Assembly: GCA_034440575.1 (NCBI GenBank)
Contig: JAOTOL010001615.1
Coordinates: 2,489,501 to 2,553,500, forward strand
From: Imbricaverruca yamaguchii
Lineage: Eukaryota; Arthropoda; Thecostraca; Neoverrucidae
Length of the DNA stretch: 64,000 nucleotides
Reading direction: 5' to 3'
Position numbers and translations under genes: made by a program. The notes under the pieces were generated by a model that saw only the letters and a list, made by a program, of their open reading frames with translations, had not been told where the DNA came from and did no database searches. Shown piece after piece: positions 1-12,195 of the stretch (position 1 is its first letter; each line of letters starts with the position of its first letter).

Positions 1-570
1 ACAGCTCGTCAAGGAACGACGGTTCCAACAAACGTCTGGGCAGACATCGACACGTATCTTTCTCTAAATCCGTGCCTCAGTGCCTCCCGACACCAGTGAC
101 GGTCACCACTCCAGATGCACGTCTACTTACCTGCGCTGCGTCGGTCCGGCCAGCACCGACAAGTGGGCGGCCGCGCGCGCACCCTGCTCGGGCGGAGAGG
201 AGACTGTACACGTGTTCTGCGCCGGTACCACCTGCTGCGACACACAGCCCGATCAGCTACCCGGAATCAACGGCTTACGTGTGCAGCGGGCTACATACGT
301 GTTGGAAGAACAGTGCCATGCCGCGTTGTGGTGGCACAAACCTCACCGGCCAGCCGCAGAGACCCGCCCAGCCAAAACATACCACTGCGACCGCGGGGAC
401 GTGGGGCGGGGTGCATCTGTGGAACCTGTGAACTGTCAACGTCCGCGAGTAAACTAGTTTGCTAGTTATTTGTGTTTTAGGGTGAGTCGACTGTTGTGGT
501 CGTTTTACGCGCAAGACTTTAGAAATTATAAAAGTGCGGTACGAAGCTTCACATTGTGGGTAGCCGTCCA
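1..570. other. GC-rich segment with overlapping open frames, unrecognised
   Basis: About the first 430 bases are GC-rich and stay open in all three plus frames, as expected for GC-rich DNA with few stops. One plus frame from about 80 is cysteine-rich and follows a CAG that could be an acceptor, so a partial exon is possible. I recognise no domain and call no gene. Bases 431-570 are AT-rich with nothing visible. Confidence 0.3.
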
Positions 571-585
571 CTCGGCCCGATTGTG

Positions 586-830
586 CTACAAATTTTGCCT
601 GCTGTGTATATCAGCGAGGGGCATATATTGCTGAGAACGACAAATCAGACAAGAAATCCAGGAATCGTCCCGATTGGACAACGAAAGAGTTGTCCGACAG
701 AATATTACTAAGGGAAACCACCTGAGCAGACTCAAAATGGTGTCTACGTTCGTCAGCATAAAAGAGCGATAAATAAGAACATGGCGAACTATCACTTGTG
801 CACACCTGGAGCATTGCAGTTTGTTGTCAC
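586..830 (-). pseudogene. LINE ORF2 C-terminal tail, degraded
   Basis: On the minus strand two frames together read a short tail, VRHVLI followed by DERRHHF...LSDLSFSAIY. This matches the zinc-knuckle tail at 25040-25380 (VRHVLI, DGRRRF, FLSDVDFRAI), so both are fragments of one LINE family. A frameshift separates the VRHVLI part from the rest. Only the extreme C-terminus remains; no reverse transcriptase is attached. Confidence 0.6.
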
Positions 831-1135
831 CACATAACAGATAACTGTGAGTGGCATAAGTGTGCTATATATGGGGTGACAGTGTCACATCTTCTTGTCT
901 AGACTCACGGCAGGACGAGTTCAATGGACACATACGTTGCTTGATGGCTCTCAGCTCGTTTGTTGGCGTCGTATCCTACACTGCAGGATGAAAATAGACA
1001 CTTTCCTGTAATGGTCCGTGGCAGAGAGTGGTAATGATCGAGTACACGGGACATGTGCTGCTCCCTTCGCCGCCGCATCTGCCAACTCGTTCCTATAAAT
1101 TCCCGCATGGCTAGGGAGTCAACGTATGTAGAATA

Positions 1136-1425
1136 GGGTGCGTCGCCTGAACGGTTTTTCCTATGCATAGTGAAATTATCATGCAGATCACCTAAAAAAC
1201 CCTGTGGTCGAAACCAAATCGAAATCAAACAATAAACAAAATATGCGACAGGCCGATAAAGAAACAAATTTGCCGGGCGCCCGGCGTTGAAGTCTCCAGT
1301 GATGGCGCTCCGTTGCGATTGGCATCTAACACCAAGAGTCGGCCGCCGTCGGAGCACCGCCGCGGCGCTGTGACGAAAAAGGCGGCGGTCGGTGCTGTGG
1401 ATGACTTATAAATGGATTCTGGTAA
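1136..1425 (+). repeat. Left terminal inverted repeat of the 2.95-kb transposon
   Basis: This pairs with 3783-4086. The most conserved block runs from about 1165 to 1424. The outer 30 bases are less similar and contain small indels. A palindrome at 1272-1285 could form a hairpin within the repeat. Confidence 0.8.
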
Positions 1426-1763
1426 TTCAAAAACAGATCAGGGGAGCCGGGATATATCTGATTGTACAGATTAAACTTCACTGAAGGACTGATCGCTCCA
1501 CTTTCCTTTGTCTGTGCTCTACCTTTCACAGTGCTATGAATCATCATTCGAGTAAATTGCGTACGCACTAACGACACAAAATAGCTTCGCATGCCATACA
1601 TCCCTGTTTTATTAGTCAATCCAAGTCTCCTGTTCCTTTTCGTTACTAAAGTTTCAAGGGAAACTGGGATTATCAGCAGTAGGGACAACCTATTAACGAG
1701 GGCGACACGAGCCGGCGTCTGACCGCCGAGAGAGTCACATCACCACAATCGGGACCTTCTGGA

Positions 1764-3375
1764 ATGGCCCAGCTAGATTCAAATTCAGACCAAGATTCCG
1801 CCACAGATTCATCATCGTTCACATCTGTAGTCAATGAGTCAGAGTATATGGTGAACAGTAACACAGACGAACTGCTAAATACGGCTCTAGGAGCAGATCG
1901 GTACGGAGTGTCTAATCGTGCGTGTGCTGCGATCATAAACGGTTTCCAAGTGGACATTGGTCGGATCACTTCTGACGATATGGACTGCATAGTGGATAGC
2001 AAAAAAGTATGGCGAGCAAGGGATCGGATTAGAAGAGAGGTAGTAGCCCAGAGCCATGAGGATCATGCAGGTCGTGTATCTGGTCTCTACTTCGACAGTA
2101 GAAAAGACGACACGCTTATAACAGCCAGTTCAGAGAAGACGGAAGAGCACATTGTGGTTGTATCCGAGCCAGACAGTGCATATTTAGGACATTTTACCCC
2201 ACAGACTGGGAAAGGGGAGGACATTTTTCAGGACCTGAACGCCGTGCCATATGAGTTTGGTGGGGATGTTTCTGTGCTTGGCTGTGACGGCACGAGAGTT
2301 AATACTGGCCAAAAAGGTGGTGTTATCCGTTTGTTTGAACTCGGACAAAAACGCCCCGTCCACTGGTTTGTGTGCCAACTTCATGCAAATGAACTTAATC
2401 CTCGTGCAGTATTTAGCCAGTTAGATGGAGTCACAACAGGACCTAAGTCGTTTAGTGGGCTGATTGGCCGGGCTGCTGCAGGCGCAGTAGAAACCTTGCC
2501 AGTGGTCGATTTTGAGCCAATCGATGGCGGAAATGTTTCAGAAATGACGCAGGAGATTCTCAGTGACCTAAGTTCAGATCAGGCTATTCTGTACAGTCTG
2601 GCGCGTAGTGTCCAGACGGGCTGTATCTCAGATAGAACTGCGAAAATGAAGATCGGTCCACTAAACCACTCCAGGTGGCTGACTGGCGGCGCGAATTCTC
2701 CGGCTCTACATATCAACCGAACAGCCATCAGACAGTCTGAGAATGCTAGCGGAGTTCATCGTGTGCCACTATACTCCCATGTGGTTCTGCATCAAGAAGA
2801 ACTGGAAATGTTCTGACGGTCCTGGCAATGCGCTGCACAGCGTGCAACTTCTCAAAAGTTTGCGACCTGGGATAGCGGCCATGGTGCAGCCGGTAATACA
2901 GCGCAACAGCTACTGGTGTCACCCTGAGGCAGTACTGCTAGCAATGGCAGCGGGCCAAGATCAAGCCACACGGGAAAGGGCGGTCACTCAAATCCAGCAG
3001 TGTCGCAGAACTCAAGTCGATAGTGATACTGACGAAGTGCGGAAGTTCAAGCTTCCAAAAGTGAATATGGGGGCAAACAGCATCATGGAGCTGATTGATT
3101 GGTGTAATGAGGCGATAACCGAGCCGCCCTTGACGCAACAACTGTCCGATGATGACTTACTAGACATCATCGTGAGTCCTCTCGAAGTACCGCCATACCC
3201 CGTGCACAGTCAGACGGTGGAACGGATGGTGAAAGTGGTGACCGAGGCGTCTTTGAGGGTAATTGGTGAAGAGGCCCGCCACGGTTACATTGTGGCGAAG
3301 TTGAAACACAGATCAGCAATGCCAGTGCTCAGCAGCAAAAAGGATTTTATGTCGGGTTTTCTGTCGAGCATTTAG
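1764..3375 (+). pseudogene. Transposase-like gene, one frameshift
   Basis: The first frame (1764-2816) starts with an acidic, serine-rich segment. It then carries a conserved-looking core: CDGTRVNTG, GGVIRLFE, HWFVCQLHANEL and LDGVTTGPKSF. The frame changes near 2680-2695, after SRWLTG. Reading on in the next frame gives ARILRLYIS and then the 2743-3375 frame with YTPMWFCIK, QRNSYWCHPE, HSQTVERMVKVVTEAS and a stop at 3375. These blocks occur in the same order in a widespread family of uncharacterised invertebrate proteins that I associate with transposons. D of CDGT and the C/H of CQLH resemble RNase H-fold transposase positions, but that is inference. A single-base indel would explain the break, so this copy is probably inactive. 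Confidence 0.7.
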
Positions 3376-3782
3376 ACAAGTAGTACAGTTATAAAATGAT
3401 AGTTCGTACAAAAAACGTGGCCGCTCGTACAAAAGGTGGCGTCGCTGTATGCCTGTCTCCTTCGGTTGTAGTGGAACGGAGCATGATGCCGATTTCGCCT
3501 GGTCTATTTGTCATAACAATAAGATATCAAGTGTCTCAGAATGATTTAATTGGTCATCGATGTAAACAGACGAGGAATTTTGAAGATGTTCAAGCTTTCA
3601 AAAGTGAAAATATTAGCATTATACGCCGATAGATCTACTTATTGAAAATAGAACGAACAAGCGACGTAAAGTGAACCTTTCTTTCATGCGTCAGATATCC
3701 AGGCAACTTATTAAGCGACTGGTGCTTATCAAAAGCCTTTTACCCCACTAAACACTTTCATTGAGTTTTATTAATGAGCTTC

Positions 3783-4086
3783 ATCACCAGAATCCATTCA
3801 TGAGTCATCCACAGCACCGACTGCCGCCTTTCGCGTCACAGCGCCGCGGCGGCGCTCCGACGGTGGCCGGACGCGTGGTGTTAGATGCCAATCGCAACGG
3901 AGCGCCATCACTGGAGACTTCAACGCCGGGCGCCCGGCAAATTTGTTTCTTTATCGGCCTGTCGCATATTTTGTTTATTGTTTGATTTCGATTTAGTTTC
4001 CACCACAGGGATTTTTTAAGTGATCTGCACGATAATTTCACTAAGCAAAGTGCAATTTCCAAAAAAAGGTCCTTCGTGACACACCC
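3783..4086 (-). repeat. Right terminal inverted repeat of the 2.95-kb transposon
   Basis: Inverted copy of 1136-1425 with scattered substitutions and small indels. It carries the second 14-bp palindrome at 3925-3938. The element ends at ACACCCT, followed by the flanking TA. Confidence 0.8.
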
Positions 4087-4779
4087 TAATGTACAATCAT
4101 TGATCCGTCGTCCTGGGCGTTGCACATCGGTTCTGGACTTCCCAGATTCCTTGAAGTTTAACTCAACTTTCTTGCAGAACCTTTAGAATTCGTACACAGA
4201 ATGGGGCGACATTAAAAATGTGTTCCCCTAAAAAAGGAGTCGATAGTCAACGCGAAAAGACATGCGAGTAAAGCGGATGATCAGGAAACTGGCGAAGCTT
4301 GCAGGAGTATCGCATTCCCAACCTTTATCTGCGCAAGCAGAGAGGTAGCTCTCGTACTTCTGCTAAGTCTCGCGGTAGGTGATGCGCGAAATGCTCCGGT
4401 GACGATGCGGATAGCGGTGTGAAGAACGGTGTTCGTATGGTAGAAGTGCGTGCCTCGTCATGGATAAAACGTAGTCCAGTTTAGTATCAGTATCAGTGAG
4501 CAACAGTATCAACGTATCAGTGAGCAGCACAGCGGAATAAGGGAATCTCCGTCAGCTCAATAGCTAGCGCGGGAAACACTACATGTTGAGCGACATAAAA
4601 CACCTGACATGGTGTGCTTTAAACTGTTCTTTGTTACTAAGCGCCGCACAGGTGGCACCGGTATTGGTTCCCGTACAGCTTGAGGCAGAATTGTGCAGTT
4701 ACGCAGAGGGCAGAAACGCATCGCGGTTGTCTTTTGTATTCAAAAACGGAGTCCATTCATTGCACCCAACATTTCAACT
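4087..4779. other. No gene recognised
   Basis: Mixed-composition sequence with only short frames. Around 4480-4530 there is a small imperfect repeat of the type CAGTATCAGTGAGCA. Nothing else stands out. Confidence 0.4.
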
Positions 4780-5640
4780 GTCTTAACGGTCAATTGGAGA
4801 CGTGTCGACAAAGCAGATACCCTTGCAGTGCTTGACCAGATAACAAAATCGTCTATAAAGAGAGACCGACCAAGTTGTGGAAGTACGATACAAATTTAAT
4901 TATCATAATCGCAAGCAGTGCTACATCAAAACCACTTCCCTGTAGCAGGCCGTTCACCAGTACAAATATTCTAGATAGCTGGTGTCCAACACAGGGTTGA
5001 AATAATGGTTTCTCGCTAGATGTGAGATGTCGAAACGAGCACGGTAGGATGTCGAAATTTGCCAGGGAATTAGTGTCCTTCAAAATGATTTTGATGTTCT
5101 TCACTCAAAATTGAGCCAATGCTTTAGGTACTAATGGCTCCCTCATCATTTGTTTTGAGATTCATAATTTAGGAAGAGCTATATTCGGGGCATGAAGAAT
5201 AATTCCTATGCTATAAACTGGTATTGCACGCCATATCACATTATAGGTACTCCCTTTACCTGAAATTGCGTTGCGAAATGTTCGTGTATATCCATTCATT
5301 ATGGAGAGCATGCACATGATACTTTGTTGAAAGTGTTCAGAAAGTGGTATATTCCACCATATATCACGAATAATTTATCACTGGTCCAACACGAACACGG
5401 TAATGTCAGTAGGCCAGAAAAGTATGCATAGAGATCCCCAATGACCCTGAACAATGCTTTTATGTATCTTTCAAATAATTCCTTGGTGTCAAATCGTGTC
5501 ATAGGCTGCTACCATGTCAAAAAAGACCGCGCCGCCGACATGCCTTTTCTACTTAAACGCTACATGTACTGCTGTGTCCAGGGTAAAAATGTGGTAGAGA
5601 ACTCCATTCTTCCTAAAACAGCACTATGCATCTGAAAAAC
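4780..5640 (-). pseudogene. Decayed LINE reverse transcriptase
   Basis: Minus-strand frames contain reverse transcriptase motif remnants in the right order. AVFFDMVAAYD (about 5535-5495) matches motif A. LLQGSGFDVALLAIMI (about 4975-4930) matches the PQGS block. LVGLSLYRRF (about 4870) stands where the catalytic YADD should be, now destroyed by a frameshift. Several stops and indels separate these blocks. This is a fossil of a Jockey/I/CR1-type LINE; the clade cannot be set. Upstream to about 5860 there may be more of it, but I cannot follow the frame. Confidence 0.6.
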
Positions 5641-5869
5641 TTATGCACACTTCTAAAAATCACAGTAGCTTGGTAGCTACCAGTTTTTCCATTAGGCTCC
5701 ATAAACAAGAAGCAAGGGATATTGGGCCGACCGACCGAGTGAAGCAGTTCCATTCCGTCCTTGCCAGTCTTCAACACTAATCACTACTGTATCTCGCTAG
5801 ATTTCCAGAAAGTCGCCTTGTTGTCACAGATGTTTGAACATGCCTAAGTGCTTCAGTCACACATGGAGG

Positions 5870-6910
5870 GAAATGCTTCATCATGTATCATGAATGTTGT
5901 CTGAACTTTACAACACTCCTGAGCTTCGCCGCAGTGGAAGTAAGTTCGGCCATTGTGAATGGTTGGCTATACGATAGTCAGTCAGTCAGTCGCGGCAGTC
6001 AATATGAATCTTTTCAAAGCGCCAGTGATGACGCTAGAATTGCCGACATAAATTTCTGTCACGACTACGTTCCGACAGGGAGGGCAATTTTGATGGCAAC
6101 ATCGATGGATTTCGTCACGTCCCTGCTGCCCATGCATAGCACGAGCAGGGGAAAGGATGATTGCTGACCTGCAACAAGTTTTATTCTGGACCATAATTGT
6201 ACAACCGGGGTTTGCTTGTTTCTTTGGCCCACATATTCTCGCAAAGATAGCTATTTTGTCGACCGTATGGTACGTTATGCCAGAACCCTGGTGTGCAGAA
6301 AGGTGACAATATTTCCTGTGCTACTATTTTAAAACTAAATGCACGATATGCCCGCTTCCTTGTGCGGTTAACGTCTCCGCAACCCTCTGTCCACCACGAG
6401 ACTGGGGCACGCCGGGAAGCACCGGAGGTGCGAGGAATGCATGTGGGTGCAAAATGCAGGACCAGTTGTTAATTTTTCCATACATTAGCTGATTCTATCT
6501 GTGTTCCACAATCAGTCCAGTTCGCTTTCCGAAAATTCGTCGCCACGGCCACTGTTCAAGAACCGGACTGTCAGGTATTCCAGCCAGATAAGAAAATTGT
6601 CGCTTCCCGGAGGGTCAGTGTTCACCGACCAATGGAAATATTGCACAAACTGAGGACGAGCTAGTCAGATCTAATGCAGAGGAGTCTGTCCAGATGCCTC
6701 TGCTGCTCCATAAGACCTCCATGCCCGTTGACATTTACACATCCCCAAATGGTATAGTGTGAAATATAGTCTCCAAAAGTAAAACAGGTTCAGGGTGATA
6801 AGAACATAGAAGTATCAGCTCAGTAGATGGAAATGAAGTCCCAGGAGGCATGTAAACACTGACTTTAAAAGGAGCCAATCTTCAAAAGAACCCAATCTTT
6901 TAAAAGGAGC
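5870..6910. other. No gene recognised
   Basis: Unique-looking intergenic sequence. The open frame at 5883-6167 has no recognisable domain. Tandem CAGT repeats (about 5979-5993) are the only simple pattern. Confidence 0.4.
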
Positions 6911-6928
6911 CCTTTTTAAAGATTGGGA

Positions 6929-8370
6929 TTACTTGTGAAGTTTTTCAACTGTCGGAAGACTTCCAGTAGAAAGAGATGAACTAAAAATTCTGAACAATGG
7001 TTTTACAAGCTCCTCATGGCAGGATACAATTAATTGAGGGTGGGCCCCATCAGAGCCCATGCTGGAGGACCCATCCAACTCACTCACAATTTTGAGCACA
7101 TCAGCTTCAGAAATACTGATGCTCTGCAGCACTGCTTCAGTGGTTTGGTGTGGGGCTGGGTTTGCTAGTCTACTTGTGCAATATACTGATGAGAAAAAAA
7201 AACTGCAAATATTTCAGCCATTTCCTGGCAGTCGCTTGTGATTTCATATTTCCCCCTCAATGGCCCGAGGGATGTTTTGCCCAATTTTCTGATGTTGTAT
7301 GTAAGGGTGAAATTCCTTGGAAGATAGTTTGTGAATTAATGACAATTCATACTTAATCTGGGAGTGAATACTAAAATTTCTATACTGTTTATTTAAATCT
7401 TTGAAAGATCTCAGTGGACGATCTGCCTGTGCAGACTGTCTCCCAAATTGGTCTCTGTCCTGTTTGTACTTTGTCCATGCATCCTTTCTCCTGTTTAGTA
7501 AACTTTGAGGTCTGGTTGGCCATGGAGGATGCCACCTTGGTACAACCATGGGTACATACAAATTTACAAGAGGTGATAATATTTATAGGAACCTATTGTA
7601 CTTTCCACTAGTGTCTAAATACTGAAACTCAAGGCTCCAGCCATATTCAGCCAGATATTCCTTAATGGCTCTGTAGTTTCCTCTGTGGCAAGACCCTTTC
7701 AGTATGGTATTGCTAGATGTAGTTAATTTTATTATCTGAAAATAATAGTCAATTAAAACAGGACAGTGTTGGCATTGGGGAAAGGGGGCAATATTTATAC
7801 CACCCCAACCCTATCTACTTCAGAAGTTAAAATTAAATCCAGTGTTTCTGGAAATTACAAAGGTAGGCTGATGAATCCACTGAGTTAGACCAAGCATCTG
7901 AAAACAGTCAATGAAAGATCTATCTGTGGGAGTAATGCTCACTGTGTCAGTAGCACCATCAGACCAATGCACTGATGATAAATTAAAATATCCCAAGATA
8001 ACTATTTCTTTGCTATGACAAAAATCAGTTTCAAAAAGGTTACAGGTGCCTGGTTCTGGCCCTCAGAGTTTGATGGAGGGTGGTAAACACACACTATGTG
8101 AAGGAAGAAATCCTTCAGAAAAATAACATGAATATTGGGAGTGGAGACCTTGATTGATTCAAACTTAATGACATGCTTCACATAAAAACAAACACCATGC
8201 TTGGGAGTAGGACCAATTGTGTCAGTTCTCACTATCTCATAACCTGCTACATATACAAACAAACTAGGAACTGATGGTAACAACCAAGTTTCATTAACTG
8301 CCAGTATGTCAATTTTTGTCTGAGAGAAAAGTGGATGTACACAATTGTTTTGCATACAATTAAGATTCAC
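6929..8370 (-). pseudogene. LINE ORF2 remnant: endonuclease, linker, start of RT
   Basis: The piece at 8370-8002 resembles an apurinic-like endonuclease: IDILAVNETWL, HGVCFYVK and CVYHPPS match its conserved segments. The piece at 7561-7244 is the usual linker (TRPQSLLNRRKDAW, RNFSIHSQIKYE). The piece at 7132-6929 is the fingers region of the reverse transcriptase (SELDGSSSMGSDGAHP), which in intact elements leads into the RT core. Frames are broken between the pieces, and the catalytic reverse transcriptase is absent. Confidence 0.75.
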
Positions 8371-8403
8371 TAAAGATATTTTAAGCTTGGAGAAAAATAG
8401 AAC

Positions 8404-9092
8404 TTACAAAGTATTCAAGGGAGTTAAAAGGTTTTTGCTCCCCATCCTAGGGTGCCTGCATCTGTAGAACTCTTGCTGTTGAGAGTATGTTAGGTCCCTA
8501 TGAATATAAAGTGACTTTAAGTCCTCATGTTTTGCCATTTCTCTGGCCTTTTCAAGAAGTAGTTTTTGTATATCACAATCCACTATTTTCTCCCTATAAA
8601 TATCCTTCTCCTGACTAATACATACTATATCTGTCAGGACATCCTTAGCACCCATGATTTGTTTCTGCTGCTACCATTACTTTTTGTTGAACTTCAGGCA
8701 GGGATCTAGCTCCAGAACCACAGATAATTATAGAGTCCCTTCTTTTCTTCTGCTCCTCCATCTCTCTCAACACCTCTCGAATTTCCACTCTGAGCTTCTT
8801 AGAGCTTCAAACATTCTCTGCTAATGGTGCCACCCGCACTGTTTCGCCAGTGGGCTGCAGGATTGGGAAATGTCCTGAGTGGCTCTAGAGTCGGACCCAG
8901 GACCATTGTTGAAGGGTGAAACCAGCAGCTACACCTTTCACATCCTATGACATCCAAAGCAACTGTGACATCACAGGTAGAGCACTTTGTGCCAGCTGAA
9001 TCACTACCACCTGGCACATTTGCATAGGTTGTCCCAACATTAGTAGTATGGTCAGCACTACTACTCTGGGATGACAGCTGCACCATGGGCAC
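8404..9092 (-). pseudogene. LINE ORF1 remnant with PHD-like zinc finger
   Basis: The minus-strand frame at 9092-8799 contains CSTCDVTV...CERCSCWFH, the C-x2-C ... C-x2-C-x4-H pattern of a PHD finger, as found in ORF1 of CR1/L2-type LINEs. The C-terminal part at 8655-8404 reads YSQQQEFYRCRHPRMG, a basic tail. The two parts lie in different frames with a gap between, so ORF1 is broken. PHD fingers in these elements are thought to bind histone tails; that is family knowledge, not shown here. Confidence 0.65.
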
Positions 9093-9975
9093 CCAAGATA
9101 CATTCAGGTAGCCCCAAGATACATTTATTTGATGACAAATTAGATAAGGTGATTAGATAGATAGGCAGGTAGGTAGGTAGGGGAAGATGGAGTATCTCAA
9201 CATGTTCTGTTCCCTGAACTTACCTTTGGATGCCTCCCACATCATGTTCAGCATGTAAGTAACAAAAAGATGGTGATGTTCACAAATGACGAACCTGTAT
9301 CTACCAAAATATGAATGTCTCATTAGTAATGAGACCTTCACTATGTAATGAGTCATTACATAGTTCTACCAATTCCTTGTGTACGGAGCTAGCAAAGTTC
9401 ACAGGCACCACTTTAGGCTTTCAAGGGCAGTTGGCTTAAGGAAGCCGAAAGGAAGTGACTTAAAATGGAATGACTTAGATACTAAAAGTAACTGCAAGAA
9501 CTTACTTGTAATTCCTACAGATATATTCCTATTGGAAGATGTTTCTATACTCATTCCTTGCAACAAATACTTCGGACCTGGATGTTAATAATACTAAACC
9601 CCGACAAACCTTCTCAGCACGAAGTCATGATTCAAACCAAGGCCGATTCAAACTGTGCGCAATGTTGCCCAGGTTCCCACGAAGTTTCTTTGGTTGCGGG
9701 CTTGAAGGTTTCCCTTCACTATTAGTTTATATGCAATTGTATCGATTTTCGCTACGCTATCTTGGATCTATTATGTCAGTATATATTACTTTGACGTATG
9801 CGAATTGAAATACATGTTCTGCTTCAACACAGTGCGTCCTAAATGACCCAGTAACGATCTTCCTGCCAAACAATTTGCCGTTTCCAGCAGGGTGACCATT
9901 AAGCGCCTCCAAAATAAAGGGATTTTACCAGATATTGATAGGCTCCCTCTACGGTCAATTTGAGTTGGTCAAGTT
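9093..9975. other. No gene; short GATA/GGTA microsatellite
   Basis: A short run of GATA/GCAG/GTAG units lies at 9152-9181. The remainder is AT-rich with only small frames and no recognisable domain. Confidence 0.4.
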
Positions 9976-11536
9976 AGTCGGTTTTATAGCAAAACTTTTA
10001 TCGCAGGTCCCAGGTCTCTTTCCTGAGACCTGGGGCGAGATAGAGGGAGAAGACCTGGCATAATGATCCGCATACATTAAAAGCGACCACCAAATATAAT
10101 TATGGCATCAGTTTTAATAACGAAATAGGTTTTACTGTCGACGATGCTAAAATAAGTAAAATTAAACTTCCGAACATCAGTAAATTGCAATACGCTTTCT
10201 GATTTACATGGAGACTACACACAGCTTTACTGTGTATGGCGGCCGACGAATAGTCGGTTTTACAGCGGCAAGTTGCTCCCATATATACTAGCCTCTGAGC
10301 CTTCCAGGTTATTCCTTCCTTCAGCTAAACATTCCAGACATAAACTAAACAAGTACATCGAGGAACTTTTATTGTTCATAAAAATTATTTTCAATCAATT
10401 TTCACAGCTCTTTAGCGCAAAATAATTGCTTCTTGATGGTGAGAATTAAACGATTTTATACTGATCGCTTTAGTATAATTTTCCTTAAGCTATTTTATAT
10501 TCCGAAACCTATATCCCAATAGATAGCAAGTAACAAGTGAGTCGGTGCGCGTGCGTTCTACTCATGGGGTGTATTGTTAATATTTACTAGTTGTGCGGAG
10601 TGAGCATGTCGGAAGTATCAAGTATGGATTCATAAACTTGGTTGTCATCGATTAAGTATACTTTTGCTGTTATTTTGTCTGCCGTTGCTCAGGAATTTGG
10701 CTTACAACCCCATCCTTCGCTAATTTAACCATAGCGCCAATTTACTCTCTGGCATTCAATCGTCGGCTGCCATATACAGTAGAGCTGAGTGTAGTCTCCA
10801 CGTAAATCAGAAAACGTATTGCAATTTACTGATGTTCGTAAGTTTAATTTTACTTATTTCAGCATTGTCGACAGCAAAACCTACTTCGTTATGAAAACTG
10901 ATGTAATAATTACATTTAGTGGTCGCTTTTAGTGTATCCGGATCATTATGTCAGGTATTCTCCCTCTATCTCGTCCCAGGTCCCTTTCCTGAGACCTGGG
11001 ACCTGCGAGCAAAGTTCCGCTGTAAAACCGACTAATGCCAGAGAGCAAATTGGCACCATGGCTAAATTAGCGAAGGATGTGGTTGTAAGCCAACTTCCTG
11101 AGCAACGGCAGATAAAATAACAACAAAATATACTTAATCGATGTCAACCAAGTTTATCAATCCGTACCTGATACTCCTGACATGCTCACACCGCACGACT
11201 AGTAAATATTCACAAAACACCCCGAGAGTAGGACGCACGCGCACCGACTCACTTGTTACTTGCTATCTATTGGGATATAGGTTTCGGAATATAAAATAGT
11301 TTAAGGAAAATTATACTAAAGCGATCAGTCTAAAATCTTTTAATTCTCACCATCAAGAAGCAATTATTTTGCGCTAAAGAGCTGTGAAAATTGATTGAAA
11401 ATAATTTTATGAACAATAAAAGTTCCTCGATGTACTTGTTTAGTTCATGTCTGGAATGTTTAGTTGAAGCAAGGATCGACTCGGAAGGATCAAGAGTGGC
11501 TAGACGGGAGAGCAAATTGCAGCTGTAAAACCGACT
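9976..11536. repeat. Overlapping inverted repeats A-B-A'-B' with shared terminal motif
   Basis: Segment A (9976-10251) reappears inverted as A' (10758-11033). Segment B (10252-10756) reappears inverted as B' (11034-11536). The motif AGTCGGTTTTAYAGC starts A (9976) and B (10252), and its complement ends A' (11033) and B' (11536). B therefore lies inside the A/A' hairpin while A' lies inside the B/B' hairpin. Copies are diverged by substitutions and small indels. There is no coding sequence. A non-autonomous foldback or MITE-type element, rearranged, is the simplest view. Confidence 0.75.
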
Positions 11537-11789
11537 GTTGTCACCCTCGTTCAAGAGCGAGGAAAGGACATTCTGGGGGGGAGGTAAGGGCGCCATAGTT
11601 TGTTCCCTTCAATGGCATGAGAGTTTCTGAAAGGTAACCGCAGAAAACGCTTGGAACGATCTGACCGCACCCCTAGACGGCAACAGGAGGCCCACCATCG
11701 TCATAAGAGGTCCCATAGACGCCACAGGAAACGCATAGCTGCCACACGAGGCAGGGGCGGATCCAAAAACTACCATCTGTGTGAGGAGA

Positions 11790-12010
11790 CACGTTTTTGG
11801 GGTGGCGCCACTGCGAAAGTCCTTTGAGCGGTGCCTTTCCTGCTGAGTGGCGCCTCCGGCCGAAACATTCGAAGGGACTGGGGTGCACTCGAGCCTTCAC
11901 GGAGGGACCCATTTTCCTGGTCGAAGGGACACTACCTTCCTTCCATGGGGAGGAACATATTCCCGAACCTCCCTCCCTGGATCCGCCACAGACAGGAGGC
12001 CCATATAGCT
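11790..12010 (+). repeat. Dispersed GC-rich repeat, copy 1
   Basis: This shares phrases such as GGCGCC, TGCACTCGAG, GAAGGGAC and GGATCCGCC with segments at 28440-28545, 36800-36905, 39380-39560 and 43850-44070. It has no coding signs and no obvious terminal repeats, so its class is unknown. Confidence 0.5.
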
Positions 12011-12072
12011 GGAACAAGAGGCTTCTTAACGCTGCAGAACGTCTTCGGATGGAGGCCTCTCAAATAGCCCAC

Positions 12073-12174
<102 letters not shown>

Positions 12175-12195
12175 CACGTTGGCATGTTTTGTTAA

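Larger units (their letters stand above)
1136..4086 (+). mobile_element. DNA transposon with long terminal inverted repeats
   Basis: The left end (1136 inward) reads GGGTGCGTCGC and the right end, read inward on the minus strand from 4086, reads GGGTGTGTCAC. Similarity continues for nearly 300 bp, to about 1425 on the left and 3783 on the right. Both ends are flanked by TA (1134-1135 and 4087-4088), which fits a TA target duplication. Each inverted repeat holds the 14-bp palindrome GCCGGGCGCCCGGC (1272-1285 and 3925-3938). The interior encodes one broken transposase-like gene. The superfamily is not assigned: the gene has an RNase H-like look but the ends are not typical of hAT, Tc1 or piggyBac. 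Confidence 0.8.
6917..9092 (-). mobile_element. CR1/L2-type LINE with PHD-finger ORF1, broken at the RT start
   Basis: In minus-strand order this element has an ORF1 with a zinc finger of PHD type, then an endonuclease, a linker and the first part of a reverse transcriptase. It ends abruptly near 6917, so most of the reverse transcriptase and the 3' end are missing. That is unusual for target-primed LINEs, which normally lose the 5' end, so a later deletion or rearrangement is likely. Short repeats of AAGGAGCC and AATCTTTAAAA (6860-6925) lie at the break. Confidence 0.75.

Noticed and set aside
905..1688. Minus frames across the left inverted repeat
   Set aside because: No domain; they cross the transposon boundary and the inverted repeat.
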